Positions 42,380-51,309 of a stretch of DNA of 64,000 nucleotides are shown here, one piece after another. The DNA is from Xylophilus sp042867185. Its GTDB lineage: Bacteria > Pseudomonadota > Gammaproteobacteria > Burkholderiales > Burkholderiaceae_C. Location of the stretch: NCBI GenBank assembly GCA_042867185.1, contig JBHZQV010000025.1, positions 5,031 through 69,030 of the forward strand. Reading direction: 5' to 3'. The position numbers and the translations under genes are program-made. The notes below the pieces were generated by a model. It worked only from the letters and a program-made list of their open reading frames with translations, was not told the origin of the DNA and did not search any database. Numbering within the stretch: the first letter of the stretch is position 1; every line of letters begins with the position of its first letter.

Positions 42380-42626
42380 AGACGCAGCCATCGCCGTCGG
42401 CATCGCCCAGGACGACGATACGTTCGAGATCACAGCAGCCGACATGGCGCGCATGCAGCCCCTGCGCAGGCTGGGACGGCCGCCTGCACTACAGCCCAAG
42501 GTGCCGATGACGATGCGGGTGGATGCAGACGTTCTGGAAGCGATAAAGGCCAGCGGCACCGGATGGCAAACCAGGGTCAACCGGCTGCTGCGCGACGCCG
42601 TGCGCACGGGCAAGCTCACGGCTTGA
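42330..42626 (+). CDS. brnA: BrnA-family antitoxin
   Basis: The protein is 98 aa. The C-terminal ribbon-helix-helix (MTMRVDADVLEAIKASGTGWQTRVNRLLRDAV, split here for length: VPMTMRVDADVLEAIK then GWQTRVNRLLRDAV) is typical of BrnA. It binds and inhibits BrnT and represses the operon. It overlaps brnT by about 50 bp, normal for this family. The intact pair suggests a functional module in an otherwise housekeeping stretch. Confidence 0.9.
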   Translation: MTTRSKNRQLVIPTAAEDAAIAVGIAQDDDTFEITAADMARMQPLRRLGRPPALQPKVPMTMRVDADVLEAIKASGTGWQTRVNRLLRDAVRTGKLTA

Positions 42627-42669
42627 TGCAAACAGCGACCGGCAATGCACCCGGGCGCCGCCGGTGTCG

Positions 42670-43545
42670 TCAGCCCTTGCGCTTGGCCTGCTCGTACAGC
42701 GGCTCCACCTTCGGCACGTTGGCCTGCAGCTCGCGGATCCGGTCGGGGCCCGAAGGGTGGGTGGAGAGGAAGTTGGGGCCGCCGCCGGCGCCGCTGGCCT
42801 TGCCCATCTTCTCCCACAGCGATACGGCCGATTGCGGGTCGAAGCCGGCGCGGGCGGCGAGCTCCAGGCCGACGATGTCGGCATCGGTCTCGTCGGAGCG
42901 GCTGAAGCGCAGGGTGAGCAGCTCGCCGCCCAGGCCGGTCACCGTCTGGCCGATCTGGCCCAGGCCCAGCAGCTGTGAGATGGCCGAGACGCCCAGCTGG
43001 GTGGCCTGCGTCTTGGCGACGCGGGCACGGGCGTGTTCGCGCAGGGCGTGGGCCATCTCGTGGCCCATGATCATCGCGGTCTCGTCGTCGGAGAGCTTCA
43101 GCTGGTCGAGGATGCCGGTGTAGAAGGCGATCTTGCCGCCGGGCATGCAGAAGGCGTTGATCTGCTTGCTGCCGATCAGGTTGACCTCCCACTTCCAGTT
43201 GCGGGAGCGGTCGTTCCACTGGGCGGTGTAAGGGATGATCCGCTGCGAGATGGCGCGCAGCCGCAGCACCTGCGGATGGCTGTCGGGCGCCAGCGCGTTC
43301 TGGGCGCGGGCCTGGGCCATCAGCTCGGGGTACTGCTGGGCGGCGGCCTGCTCCAGCGTTTCGGCCGGCACCAGGCCGCGCAGGCGCGAACCCTGGCCGA
43401 CGTCGACCTGGGCCAGCGCGGCGGATGCCCCGCCGGCGGCCACCAGGGCGGTGAAGCCGCGGCGGGTCCAGGTGCGGGATGGCGGGCCGCCATCGCCGGC
43501 AGGCGCGGCGGGGGCGGGTGTCTTGAGATCGCAGAGTCGGCACAT
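42670..43545 (-). CDS. M48-family zinc metalloprotease, exported
   Basis: The protein is 291 aa. A TAT-like signal region (SRTWTRRGFTALVAAGGASAALAQ) precedes the M48 domain. The zinc motif HEMAH is at 162-166 and the third ligand Glu lies in RSDETDADIVGLELAARAG. FLSTHPSGPDRIRELQ is the usual C-terminal block. It is BepA/LoiP-like without TPR repeats, so probably a periplasmic envelope quality-control protease. Divergent from the AmpG-like gene across 32 bp. Confidence 0.9.
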   Translation of the reverse strand: MCRLCDLKTPAPAAPAGDGGPPSRTWTRRGFTALVAAGGASAALAQVDVGQGSRLRGLVPAETLEQAAAQQYPELMAQARAQNALAPDSHPQVLRLRAISQRIIPYTAQWNDRSRNWKWEVNLIGSKQINAFCMPGGKIAFYTGILDQLKLSDDETAMIMGHEMAHALREHARARVAKTQATQLGVSAISQLLGLGQIGQTVTGLGGELLTLRFSRSDETDADIVGLELAARAGFDPQSAVSLWEKMGKASGAGGGPNFLSTHPSGPDRIRELQANVPKVEPLYEQAKRKG

Positions 43546-43577
43546 GCGGCCAATAATAGGCAGAACCCTGGATTCAC

Positions 43578-44954
43578 ATGTCGGACAGCATCCCCAACGC
43601 GGCCGCAGCGCCCCCGCCCTCCCCCGCTTCCGTGGCGCCGAGGCCGCAGCGCCGCTCGTGGCGCGCGGCCTTCCGTGTCTACCGGGAGCCGGCCAGCCTG
43701 CGGATGGCGGCCCTCGGCTTCACCGCCGGGCTGCCGCTGCTGCTTGTGCTGGGCACCCTGAGCTTCTGGCTGCGCGAGGCGGGCATCGACCGCACCACCA
43801 TCGGCTACCTGAGCTGGGTGGGCCTGGCCTATGCGTTCAAGTGGGTCTGGGCGCCGCTGGTGGACCGGATGCCGATCCCGCTGCTGACCCGCGCGCTCGG
43901 CCGCCGGCGCAGCTGGCTGCTGCTGGCGCAGTGCGCGGTGGTGGCGGGCCTGGTGGGCATGGCGCTGCACGACCCGCGCGCCGACCTGGGGCCGGTGGTC
44001 TGGTGCGCGCTGGCGGTGGCCTTCGGCTCGGCCACCCAGGACATCGCGCTCGATGCCTTCCGCATCGAATCGGCCGACGCCGACCGGCAGGCGGCCCTGG
44101 CCGCCACCTACCAGACCGGCTACCGGCTGGCGATGATCTGGGCCGGCGCCGGCGCGCTGTGGATCGCGGCGCGCGCCGAGACGGCGGGCGCGACCGGCTA
44201 CCAGCCGGGCGCCTGGTCGGCCGCGTATGGCGCGATGGCGGCGTCGATGGCGATCGGCATCGCGACGGTGCTGTTCTCGCCCGAGCCGGCGCCGCGCGCC
44301 CTGCCGCCGGCCCGCAACGCGGCCGCGTGGCTGCGGGGTGCGCTGGTCGATCCCTTCGCCGACTTCATCCGCCGCTACCGGGGCCAGGCGCTGCTGATCC
44401 TGGCGCTGATCGCCACCTACCGGATCAGCGACGTGGTGATGGGCATCATGGCCAACCCGTTCTATGTCGACATGGGCTTCACCAAGGACGAGGTGGCCAG
44501 CGTCACCAAGGTCTACGGCGTGGCGATGACCCTGGCCGGCGCGTTCCTGGGCGGCGCGCTGACGATGCGGGTGGGGGTGATGCGGGTGCTGATGCTGGGC
44601 GCGGTGCTGTCGTCGCTTTCCAACCTGCTCTTCGCCTGGCTGGGCACCCGGGGGCACGACGTGGCGGGGCTGATCGCGGTGGTCTCGGCCGACAACCTGG
44701 CCGGCGGCATCGCCTCGGCCGCCTTCATCGCCTACCTGTCGGCGCTGACCAACATCCAGTATTCGGCCACGCAGTACGCCCTCTTCAGCTCGATGATGCT
44801 GCTGCTGCCCAAGTGGCTGGCCGGCTTCTCGGGCGTGTACGTCGATGCGCACGGCTACGGCGCCTTCTTCACGATGACCGCCGTGCTGGGCCTGCCGGTG
44901 CTGGTGCTGGTGGCCCTGGCCGCACGGGCCCGGTTGCGAGAAGAAAACGCCTGA
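43578..44954 (+). CDS. AmpG-like muropeptide MFS permease
   Basis: The protein is 458 aa with 12 or more hydrophobic helices. LGFTAGLPLLLVLGTLSFWL, YLSWVGLAYAFKWVWAPLVDR and FGSATQDIALDAFRIE are hallmarks of AmpG, which imports anhydro-muropeptides for wall recycling and influences ampC induction. No ampD, ampR or beta-lactamase gene is near. The start is an ATG 32 bp from the divergent protease start. Confidence 0.88.
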   Translation: MSDSIPNAAAAPPPSPASVAPRPQRRSWRAAFRVYREPASLRMAALGFTAGLPLLLVLGTLSFWLREAGIDRTTIGYLSWVGLAYAFKWVWAPLVDRMPIPLLTRALGRRRSWLLLAQCAVVAGLVGMALHDPRADLGPVVWCALAVAFGSATQDIALDAFRIESADADRQAALAATYQTGYRLAMIWAGAGALWIAARAETAGATGYQPGAWSAAYGAMAASMAIGIATVLFSPEPAPRALPPARNAAAWLRGALVDPFADFIRRYRGQALLILALIATYRISDVVMGIMANPFYVDMGFTKDEVASVTKVYGVAMTLAGAFLGGALTMRVGVMRVLMLGAVLSSLSNLLFAWLGTRGHDVAGLIAVVSADNLAGGIASAAFIAYLSALTNIQYSATQYALFSSMMLLLPKWLAGFSGVYVDAHGYGAFFTMTAVLGLPVLVLVALAARARLREENA

Positions 44955-45081
44955 GGCCGGCCATGCGCAACGGCCAACGGCTATACATTCGATAGCATCG
45001 GGCCGCACTCCCACGCGCCCGTTTACCCAACTTTACGGTGGCTTCAACCCAACCCCCGACCATCGGCACGAGCATGCACCC

Positions 45082-45804
45082 ATGAGCACACCCAGCCCCA
45101 CCCGCCTTTTGATGATCGAAGACGACGCCCGCCTGGCACAGATGGTGGGCGAGTACCTGACCCAGTCGGGCTTCGAGATGGCCCACGCGGTCGACGGCCT
45201 GAGCGGCCTGGCGCAGGTCCAGGGCGACGGGCCGGTGCCCGACCTGGTGATCCTCGACCTGATGCTGCCCGACATCGACGGGCTGGAGGTGTGCCGCCGC
45301 ATCCGCGCGCTTTCCAGCGGCGCCTCCCGCGTGCCGGTGCTGATGCTGACCGCCAAGGGCGACCCGATGGACCGGATCATCGGCCTGGAGATGGGCGCCG
45401 ACGACTACCTGCCCAAACCCTTCGAGCCGCGCGAGCTGCTGGCCCGCATCCGCGCGATCCTGCGCCGCCGTGGCGAGGGCACCGCGCCCTCGGCCCGCAC
45501 CCTGCGCTTCGGCACGCTGGAGATCGACCGCGACGCCCGCGCGGTGACCGTCGGCAACCAGACCTGCGAGCTGACCTCCTACCAGTTCGACCTGCTGGTG
45601 GCCTTGGCCGAGCGCGCCGGCCGGGTGCTGAGCCGCGACCAGATCATGGAAGCGGTGCGCGGCCGCGAGCTGGAGGCCTTCGACCGCTCGATCGACGTGC
45701 ACATGGGCCGCATCCGCGCCGCGATCGAGGTCGATGCCAAGAACCCCAAGCGCATCCTGACGGTGCGCGGCGTGGGCTACGTCTTCGCGAAACAACAGGA
45801 TTGA
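45082..45804 (+). CDS. OmpR-family response regulator
   Basis: The protein is 240 aa. Receiver domain (1-120) with acidic pair EDD at 13-15, phospho-acceptor Asp59 (VILDLMLPD), and Lys in YLPKPFEP. The C-terminal winged helix (140-238) has LTSYQFDLLVALAERAGRVLSRDQI and the C-terminal VRGVGYVF. Partner of the histidine kinase that follows. The signal is not known from sequence. Confidence 0.94.
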   Translation: MSTPSPTRLLMIEDDARLAQMVGEYLTQSGFEMAHAVDGLSGLAQVQGDGPVPDLVILDLMLPDIDGLEVCRRIRALSSGASRVPVLMLTAKGDPMDRIIGLEMGADDYLPKPFEPRELLARIRAILRRRGEGTAPSARTLRFGTLEIDRDARAVTVGNQTCELTSYQFDLLVALAERAGRVLSRDQIMEAVRGRELEAFDRSIDVHMGRIRAAIEVDAKNPKRILTVRGVGYVFAKQQD

Positions 45805-45812
45805 GCACACCC

Positions 45813-45903
45813 CCGGGCTGCGCACTGCGTGTCTTCGCCTACCCCCTTGCAGGGGGCACCACCGGCGGACCGGCGGAGCCGGATCCGCGGTGGTCCTGGT
45901 AGG
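45813..45903. repeat. GC-rich palindromic intergenic element between regulator and kinase
   Basis: It contains CCCCC-ttgca-GGGGG (45842-45856) and ACCACCG...CGGTGGT (45858-45894) around a CCGGC-rich core. Similar sequences are, as far as I recall, common between genes of Comamonadaceae; no second full copy lies in this window. It separates regulator and kinase by 151 bp where such pairs usually overlap or abut. Confidence 0.5.
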
Positions 45904-45955
45904 ACATCCTGCGCTCTGTAGCCGCCTGACGGCGGAGAACAAAAAGGATTTGCCG

Positions 45956-47284
45956 ATGCGTGCGCAGACAACCGAGTCACCACCGCGCCCCTCGCGCTCC
46001 GGGCCGCTGGCGCGGCTGGGGCAGCGGCTGTACGTGCGCATCTGGCTGGCGGTGCTGCTGGCGGTGGCGGTGCTGACGCTGCTGGTCGGCTGGGCCTGGC
46101 AGATGGCGGCCGATCCGCCGCCGCGGGAACTGATCGTGCGCAACGTCGAGGGCGGCGTGGTCGGCAACGGCATCCTGCGGCGGCGCATCTCGCCCGGCGA
46201 GGCGCCGCCCGACCCCGGCCCGAGCGACAAGCCGTTTCCGCCCAACCTGCACCCGCCGCCACCGCCGCGCACCGGCCCCGAGTTCGTCGTGACGATGGGC
46301 GACGGCCAGATGCTGACGATGCACCTGCAGCGCCCGCCCGGCGGCTTCTGGAACAAGCCGCCCTTCGGCTTCTTCTGGACGCTGGGGCTGGTGGCGGTGG
46401 CGGTGGCGCTGGCCACCTACCCGATCATCCGCAAGCTCACCCGCCGGCTGGAGCGGCTGCAGCAGGGCGTCGAGAGCTGGGGCCGGGGCGACCTGGCCGC
46501 ACGGGTGCCGGTGCAGGGTTCCGACGAGGTGGCGTTTCTGGCGCGCCGCTTCAACCATGCGGCCGAGCGGATCGAGACGCTGGTCGAATCGCACCGCACC
46601 CTGCTGGCCAACGCGTCGCACGAGCTGCGCTCGCCGCTCACCCGCATCCGCATGGGGCTGGAGCTGATGGGCGGCACGCCGTCGCCCGCCTTCAAGGCCG
46701 AGATCGCCCGCAACATCGCCGAGCTCGACCAGCTGATCGACGAGATCCTGCTGGCCAGCCGGCTCGACGCGCAGGAGGCCGACGTGGGCACCGAAGAGCC
46801 GGTCGACCTGACCGGCCTGGCGGCCGAGGAATGCGCGCGCGTCGGTGCCGAGCTGCAGGTCGACCCCAGCGCCGCCGACGTGGAGGTGCACGGCGTGGCG
46901 CGGCTGCTGCGCCGCGCGGTGCGCAACCTGCTGGAGAACGCCCGCCGCTACAGCCAGGGCGAGATCGAACTGATCCTGCAGCGCGAAACCGCCGAGCCGG
47001 GCCGCCCCGGCCGCGCGGTGCTGCGCGTCTGCGACCACGGCCCCGGCGTGCCGCCCGAGCAGCGCGACCGCATCTTCGAGCCCTTCTACCGCCTGCCCGG
47101 CGCCAGCGAGCGGGACGGCGGCGTCGGCCTGGGCCTGGCCCTGGTCCGCTCGATCGCCCTGCGCCACGGCGGCACCGTCCGCTGCGAGGACCGGCCCGAC
47201 GGCGGCCCGGGCGCGTGCTTCGTGCTGGTGATGCCGCTGGAGGCGGCGCGGGTGGTGCGGAGCGAGGGCGGTGCGGCAGGCTGA
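45956..47284 (+). CDS. Sensor histidine kinase
   Basis: The protein is 442 aa. Two membrane helices (about 28-48 and 140-160) bracket a Pro-rich periplasmic domain. HAMP follows, then HisKA with His222 in ASHELRSPLTRIRMG, N-box NLLENARRYSQG, G1 DHGPGVPPEQ, F-box RIFEPFYR and G2 GVGLGLALV. It autophosphorylates and passes the phosphate to the adjacent regulator. Ribosome binding site AAAGGA precedes the ATG at 45956. Confidence 0.94.
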   Translation: MRAQTTESPPRPSRSGPLARLGQRLYVRIWLAVLLAVAVLTLLVGWAWQMAADPPPRELIVRNVEGGVVGNGILRRRISPGEAPPDPGPSDKPFPPNLHPPPPPRTGPEFVVTMGDGQMLTMHLQRPPGGFWNKPPFGFFWTLGLVAVAVALATYPIIRKLTRRLERLQQGVESWGRGDLAARVPVQGSDEVAFLARRFNHAAERIETLVESHRTLLANASHELRSPLTRIRMGLELMGGTPSPAFKAEIARNIAELDQLIDEILLASRLDAQEADVGTEEPVDLTGLAAEECARVGAELQVDPSAADVEVHGVARLLRRAVRNLLENARRYSQGEIELILQRETAEPGRPGRAVLRVCDHGPGVPPEQRDRIFEPFYRLPGASERDGGVGLGLALVRSIALRHGGTVRCEDRPDGGPGACFVLVMPLEAARVVRSEGGAAG

Positions 47285-47385
47285 GAGCCGCCGGCTCGTC
47301 TCCACCGTCTGCCGGTTCCCACGCTCGCAGGAAAAAATCGTTTCAGCCGGCGACCCGGCCGTGTAAATCCTGCGCTCGCAGGAAT

Positions 47386-48693
47386 TCAGGCAGCGCCGGC
47401 AGAATGCGTGCGAACCTGCGATGGCCAGCGCTTCCACATCACCCCGTACAGGCCCGCCCCCAGCACCAGCGAACCCGCCGCCAATGCCAACGCCCAATGA
47501 AAACCCTCGGCCCGCGAGGCTGCGCGCGACAGCAGCAGCGCCACCAGCGGCGGGCCTGCGATCTGGCCGATGCCGTAGAGGGCGGTCAGCAGGCCGGTGA
47601 AGCTGGCCCCGGCGGCGGGCCATTCGCGGCGGGCCTCCTGCAGGGCGAAGAAGGTGATCGCGGTGAAGGGCAGGCCGAGCAGCAGGCTACCGAGCGCGAA
47701 GCCCGCGGGGCCGGGCCACACCATGCCCAGGACGATGGCCGCGGCCTGCACCAGGTAGCACGCCGCCAGCAGCAGGCGCCGGTCGCGCGCCTGGGCGACC
47801 CGGGTCGAGAGCAGGGCGCCCAGCGCCACGCCGCCGCCGAACATCGGCCAGAACAGGTCGGGCCAGGGCGAGCCGGCCGGCAGCACGGTGCGGGCGATCA
47901 CCGGCAGGAAGGTCGCGGTGACGATGTAGCCGAAGCCGGCCAGCCCGTAGGCGACGGCGAGCAGACCCCGCTCGGCGGCAGGCGACGGTGCGGACGCCGC
48001 CGGCGTGCCGTGCGCCGGCCCGCCGGCCGATGCGGCCTCGCCGCCCCGCCCCAGCACCGGCCAGACGAAGGCGGTCAGCAATGCGGCCAGCCCGCCGAAG
48101 ACCGCCCAGCCGGTGGCCGCGCGCCAGTGCGCCGCCACCATCGCGCTGGCCGACAGCCCCGTCAGCGCGATGCCCAGCCCCGGCCCGCAGAAGATCAGCC
48201 CGCCGAGGGCCGGCGTGCCCAGCGCGGTCAGCCGGCCCATGCACCAGTGCGAGGTGGACAGGAACACCATCGCGCTCACCACCCCGGCGGTGAACCGCAG
48301 CGTGGGCCAACCGGCCTGCCACGGCAGCGCGAGCCCCACCGTGAGCAGCACCGTCAGCACCAGGCCGCCGCGGGCCAGCACCGCGCCCGGCGCCGGCCGG
48401 CCCAGGCGGCGGCCCAGCCACGGCAGCGCCATGTAGAGCAGGGCGCCGACCAGGTAGCCGATGTAGTTGGCCGTCGCCAGCCAGCTGCCGGCGGCCAGGT
48501 CGATCACGCCGTCGTGCAGCATCATCGGCAGCAGCGGGGTGAAGGCGAAGCGGCCGATGCCCAGCGCCGCCGCCAGGGTGGCGGTACCGGCGATGGCGAT
48601 GTGCAGGGGCCGGTCAGGGCGGATGCGGGGAACGAGGGGGAGCGGCACGGAAAAGGTACGGATAAAGCCCACGCCACGGCGGCGTCTTTCCAT
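47386..48693 (-). CDS. YbfB/YjiJ-family MFS transporter
   Basis: The protein is 435 aa with 12 predicted helices. LGIGRFAFTPLLPMML in the first helix, WLATANYIGYLVGAL, and FCGPGLGIALTGL are typical of YbfB/YjiJ transporters, whose substrates are unknown. Divergent from a LysR gene 60 bp away, a usual regulator-target layout. The 101 bp downstream hold only a 12-bp direct repeat. Confidence 0.88.
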   Translation of the reverse strand: MERRRRGVGFIRTFSVPLPLVPRIRPDRPLHIAIAGTATLAAALGIGRFAFTPLLPMMLHDGVIDLAAGSWLATANYIGYLVGALLYMALPWLGRRLGRPAPGAVLARGGLVLTVLLTVGLALPWQAGWPTLRFTAGVVSAMVFLSTSHWCMGRLTALGTPALGGLIFCGPGLGIALTGLSASAMVAAHWRAATGWAVFGGLAALLTAFVWPVLGRGGEAASAGGPAHGTPAASAPSPAAERGLLAVAYGLAGFGYIVTATFLPVIARTVLPAGSPWPDLFWPMFGGGVALGALLSTRVAQARDRRLLLAACYLVQAAAIVLGMVWPGPAGFALGSLLLGLPFTAITFFALQEARREWPAAGASFTGLLTALYGIGQIAGPPLVALLLSRAASRAEGFHWALALAAGSLVLGAGLYGVMWKRWPSQVRTHSAGAA

Positions 48694-48752
48694 CTTATCA
48701 AGAGAATGAAAACATAGAATCCATCCTTACCGAAGATCGACTGGGGGCGTAA

Positions 48753-49685
48753 TTGGATTTGGCAGCGCTGGAAATCTTTCGCACGGTGGCGGCCGAAGGC
48801 AGCGTCACCTGCGCGGCGGACCGGCTGGGCCGGGTGCAGTCGAACGTGACCACGCGGGTGCAGCAGCTGGAAAACAGCCTGGGCGCCGCCCTGTTCCTGC
48901 GCGAAGGCAAGCGCATGGCGCTGACGGCCGAGGGCCGCACCCTGCTCGGCTATGCCGACCGGCTGCTGGCCCTGGCCGAGGAGGCCCGCCAGGCGATGCG
49001 CCCGGCCCACCCCTCCGGCCGGCTGCGCCTGGGCTCGATGGAGAGCACCGCGGCCAGCCGGCTGCCCGGGCCGCTGGCACGCTTCCACCGCCAGTGGCCG
49101 GGGGTGGCGCTGGAACTGTCCACCGCCTCCAGCCAACAGCTGATCGACCGGCTGGAGGCGCATGCGCTCGACGCGATCCTGGTCGCCTGGCCGCCGGGCG
49201 ATCCGCCCGGCCCCGCGCTGGAGGCCGTCACGCTCTACGAAGAAACGCTGGTGCTGGCCCTGCCGGCCGGCCATCCGCCGATCGCCGGCCCCGCCGACGT
49301 GCAGCCCGGCACGCTGGCCGCCTTCGAGGCCGGCTGCACCTACCGCCGCATCGCCCAGGCCTGGCTGGCGCCGCGGCCCCGGCCGATGCAGTTGATGGAA
49401 CTGGGCTCCTACCACGCGATCCTGGCCTGCGTGGCGGCCGGCACCTGCGTCGGCATCGTGCCGCGCTCGGTGCTGGCGCTGACCCGCGTGCCGACCGAGT
49501 TGCGGCTGCATCCGCTCTGCACGGTCGACACGCTGCTGGTGCGGCGCAGTGGCTACCGGTCGGCCGCGCTGGATGCGCTGCAGCTGGCGCTCCGGGACGG
49601 TGCTGCGGCCGGCTTCGCGGACGCATCGCCGACGACGACAAACGAGGCGCCCGCCCAAGACGCCGAAGCGCCGGCCCCCCGATAG
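48753..49685 (+). CDS. LysR-family transcriptional regulator
   Basis: The protein is 310 aa from a TTG start (48753) with GGGGG upstream. The helix-turn-helix is in EIFRTVAAEGSVTCAADRLGRVQSNVTTRVQQLE. The effector domain begins about residue 90 (GRLRLGSMESTAASRL). It resembles regulators that control a divergent exporter; the MFS gene is the likely target. The C-terminal tail of about 25 residues is low-complexity. Confidence 0.92.
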   Translation: MDLAALEIFRTVAAEGSVTCAADRLGRVQSNVTTRVQQLENSLGAALFLREGKRMALTAEGRTLLGYADRLLALAEEARQAMRPAHPSGRLRLGSMESTAASRLPGPLARFHRQWPGVALELSTASSQQLIDRLEAHALDAILVAWPPGDPPGPALEAVTLYEETLVLALPAGHPPIAGPADVQPGTLAAFEAGCTYRRIAQAWLAPRPRPMQLMELGSYHAILACVAAGTCVGIVPRSVLALTRVPTELRLHPLCTVDTLLVRRSGYRSAALDALQLALRDGAAAGFADASPTTTNEAPAQDAEAPAPR

Positions 49686-49718
49686 CCGCCGACCGTCCGC
49701 GACCGCCACTCCGCCCAT

Positions 49719-49760
49719 CCACCCTCCACCCTCCACCCTCCACCCTCCACCCTCCACCCT
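49719..49760. repeat. Tandem heptamer repeat CCACCCT x 6
   Basis: Six perfect copies of CCACCCT, then an imperfect CCACCAC, lie between the LysR stop (49685) and the nitronate monooxygenase ribosome binding site. A seven-base unit can slip during replication and change the spacing in the leader or promoter. Confidence 0.9.
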
Positions 49761-49781
49761 CCACCACCCCAGGAGCCTCCC

Positions 49782-50858
49782 ATGACCGCATCGCTGCGCA
49801 CCGCCTTTGGCCTGCGCCTGCCCATCGTCCAGGGCCCGATGACCGGCGCCGACACGCCCGCCCTCGCCGCCGCCGTGTCGGCCGCCGGCGGGCTGGGCAT
49901 GCTGAGTGCCGGCGCGCGCTCCGCCGCCGCGCTGGCCGAGGCTGCCGCCGAGGTCCGCGATCGCACCGACCGGCCCTTCGGCATCAACCTCTTCGTGCAG
50001 GACACGCCCACGCCCGACCCGGCCACCGTGGCCACGGCGATGGCGCGCCTGGCGCCGCTGTACGCCGAGCTGGGCCTGGTACCGGCCATGCCCACCCCGT
50101 GGTGCGAAGACTTCCGGCAGCAGCTCGACGCGGTGGTCGCGCTGCGCCCGGCGGTCGCCAGCTTCACCTTCGGCATCCTGGCCGCGGACGACGTGGCGCG
50201 GTTGAAGGCGGCGGGCTGCTGCGTGGTCGGCACCGCCACCACCGTGGACGAGGCCCGTGCCTGGGCCGCCGTGGGCGCCGATGCGGTCTGCGCGTCGGGC
50301 ATGGAGGCGGGCGGGCACCGGGGGACGTTCCTGGGCGACTTCACCGCGTCGCTGGTCGGCACGATGGCGCTGGTGCCGCAGTGCGTCGATGCGTTGCGCC
50401 CGCTGGGCATTCCGGTGATCGCGGCCGGCGGGATCATGGACGGCCGTGGCATCGCGGCGGCTCTGGCACTGGGTGCGCAGGCGGTGCAGATGGGCACCGC
50501 CTTTCTGGCCAGCGATGAATCGGGCATCGGCAGCGCGTACCGGCAGGCGCTGCGGTCGGCGAGCGCCTCCGATACCCGCATCACCCGCGTCTTTTCCGGC
50601 AAGCCGGCGCGCGGCATCGTCAACCGGGTGATGGAGCGGCTGCGGGAGGACGAGCTGTCGGTGCCGGCCTACCCGGTGCAGAACGCGCTGACCGGAGCCT
50701 TGCGCAAGGCGGCGGCCGCCGCGGGGGATGCGCGGTATTTGTCGCTGTGGGCGGGCCAGGGGGTGGCGGGGGTGCGGCCGATGGGGGCGGGGGCCTTGGT
50801 GGAGGTGCTGGAGAGGGAGTGGCGGGATGCGGTTGCGGGATTGCAGTCGTCGGCTTAA
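49782..50858 (+). CDS. Nitronate monooxygenase family FMN protein
   Basis: The protein is 358 aa. LRLPIVQGPMTGADTPALAAAVS at the N-terminus, the FMN-phosphate loop IPVIAAGGIMDGRGIAAALALGAQAVQMGTAF and GMEAGGHRG with a His are typical. It oxidises nitronates such as propionate-3-nitronate to nitrite and the semialdehyde using FMN and O2. AGGAG lies close before the ATG, directly after the heptamer repeat. The C-terminus ends in a GC-rich stretch without known domain. Confidence 0.9.
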   Translation: MTASLRTAFGLRLPIVQGPMTGADTPALAAAVSAAGGLGMLSAGARSAAALAEAAAEVRDRTDRPFGINLFVQDTPTPDPATVATAMARLAPLYAELGLVPAMPTPWCEDFRQQLDAVVALRPAVASFTFGILAADDVARLKAAGCCVVGTATTVDEARAWAAVGADAVCASGMEAGGHRGTFLGDFTASLVGTMALVPQCVDALRPLGIPVIAAGGIMDGRGIAAALALGAQAVQMGTAFLASDESGIGSAYRQALRSASASDTRITRVFSGKPARGIVNRVMERLREDELSVPAYPVQNALTGALRKAAAAAGDARYLSLWAGQGVAGVRPMGAGALVEVLEREWRDAVAGLQSSA

Positions 50859-50925
50859 GGGCCGCTCATTTGCAGCGGGGGTTTGTTTGTGGTCGTTGTC
50901 GGGGTGGTGCGGGGGCCGTGATCGC

Positions 50926-51005
50926 CGGGTGACCCCCTCCGCGAATGTCCCCCGCGACGGGCTACGCCCGCCGCTCCTCCTTGATTTCGCTGCGGGGGTC
51001 ACCCG
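50926..51005 (+). repeat. Hairpin module A: conserved core with 12-bp arms CGGGTGACCCCC/GGGGGTCACCCG
   Basis: The outer arms (50926-50937 and 50994-51005) are perfectly complementary. The 56-bp core begins TCCGCGAATGTCCCCC and ends CTCCTCCTTGATTTCGCTGC, with an inner GGGC-tac-GCCC hairpin. The core recurs inverted in module B 160 bp away, but with different arms. The 567-bp region 50859-51425 around it has no gene that I can support. Confidence 0.8.
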
Positions 51006-51162
51006 ACGCTCCCGGCCCTGTAAGCCTCGCGTCGTGCGGGTCGGATCAGCACAGGCGCGGGTCGCTGGCGCTGTGCCTGCATCGATGCCTTGCGGACGAA
51101 GCCGTGCCCATCGCATGCGACCGCCTGATCACCGTCGATCCAGCACCCCAAAGGGATCGTGA

Positions 51163-51240
51163 CGATGGCGTGCTCTGCGCAGCGACATCAAGGAGGAGGC
51201 CGCAGGCCGGGGGACAGTCGCGGAGCAGAGCACGCCGTCG
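51163..51240 (-). repeat. Hairpin module B: same core, different arms GGCGTGCTCTGC/GCAGAGCACGCC
   Basis: Arms 51167-51178 and 51225-51236 are perfectly complementary; a G-T wobble and three more pairs extend them. On the minus strand the core reads TCCGCGACTGTCCCCC ... CTCCTCCTTGATGTCGCTGC, with an inner GGCC-tgc-GGCC. The core matches module A almost base for base at both ends, while arms and inner hairpin differ in sequence but keep pairing. Confidence 0.8.
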
Positions 51241-51309
51241 GCGCGAGCCCGGCCCACTCCAACCTTCCACCGCGCCAACAAACGCCGCAACCTCAAAACC
51301 CAGGCGGCC

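Noticed and set aside
42689..42884. Antisense frames over the M48 protease
   Set aside because: The protease has an intact HEMAH motif and signal region; the other frames have no family features.
44979..44995. gctatacattcgatagc as an eighth repeat copy
   Set aside because: Only the AT-rich head is present; no central palindrome or tail follows, so it may be chance.
47322..47384. Direct repeat CGCTCGCAGGAA (47322-47333 and 47373-47384)
   Set aside because: Two short copies only, no further structure; not enough to call an attachment site or mobile element.
49719..49770. Heptamer array considered as CRISPR-like
   Set aside because: It has contiguous units without spacers, so it is a simple tandem repeat.
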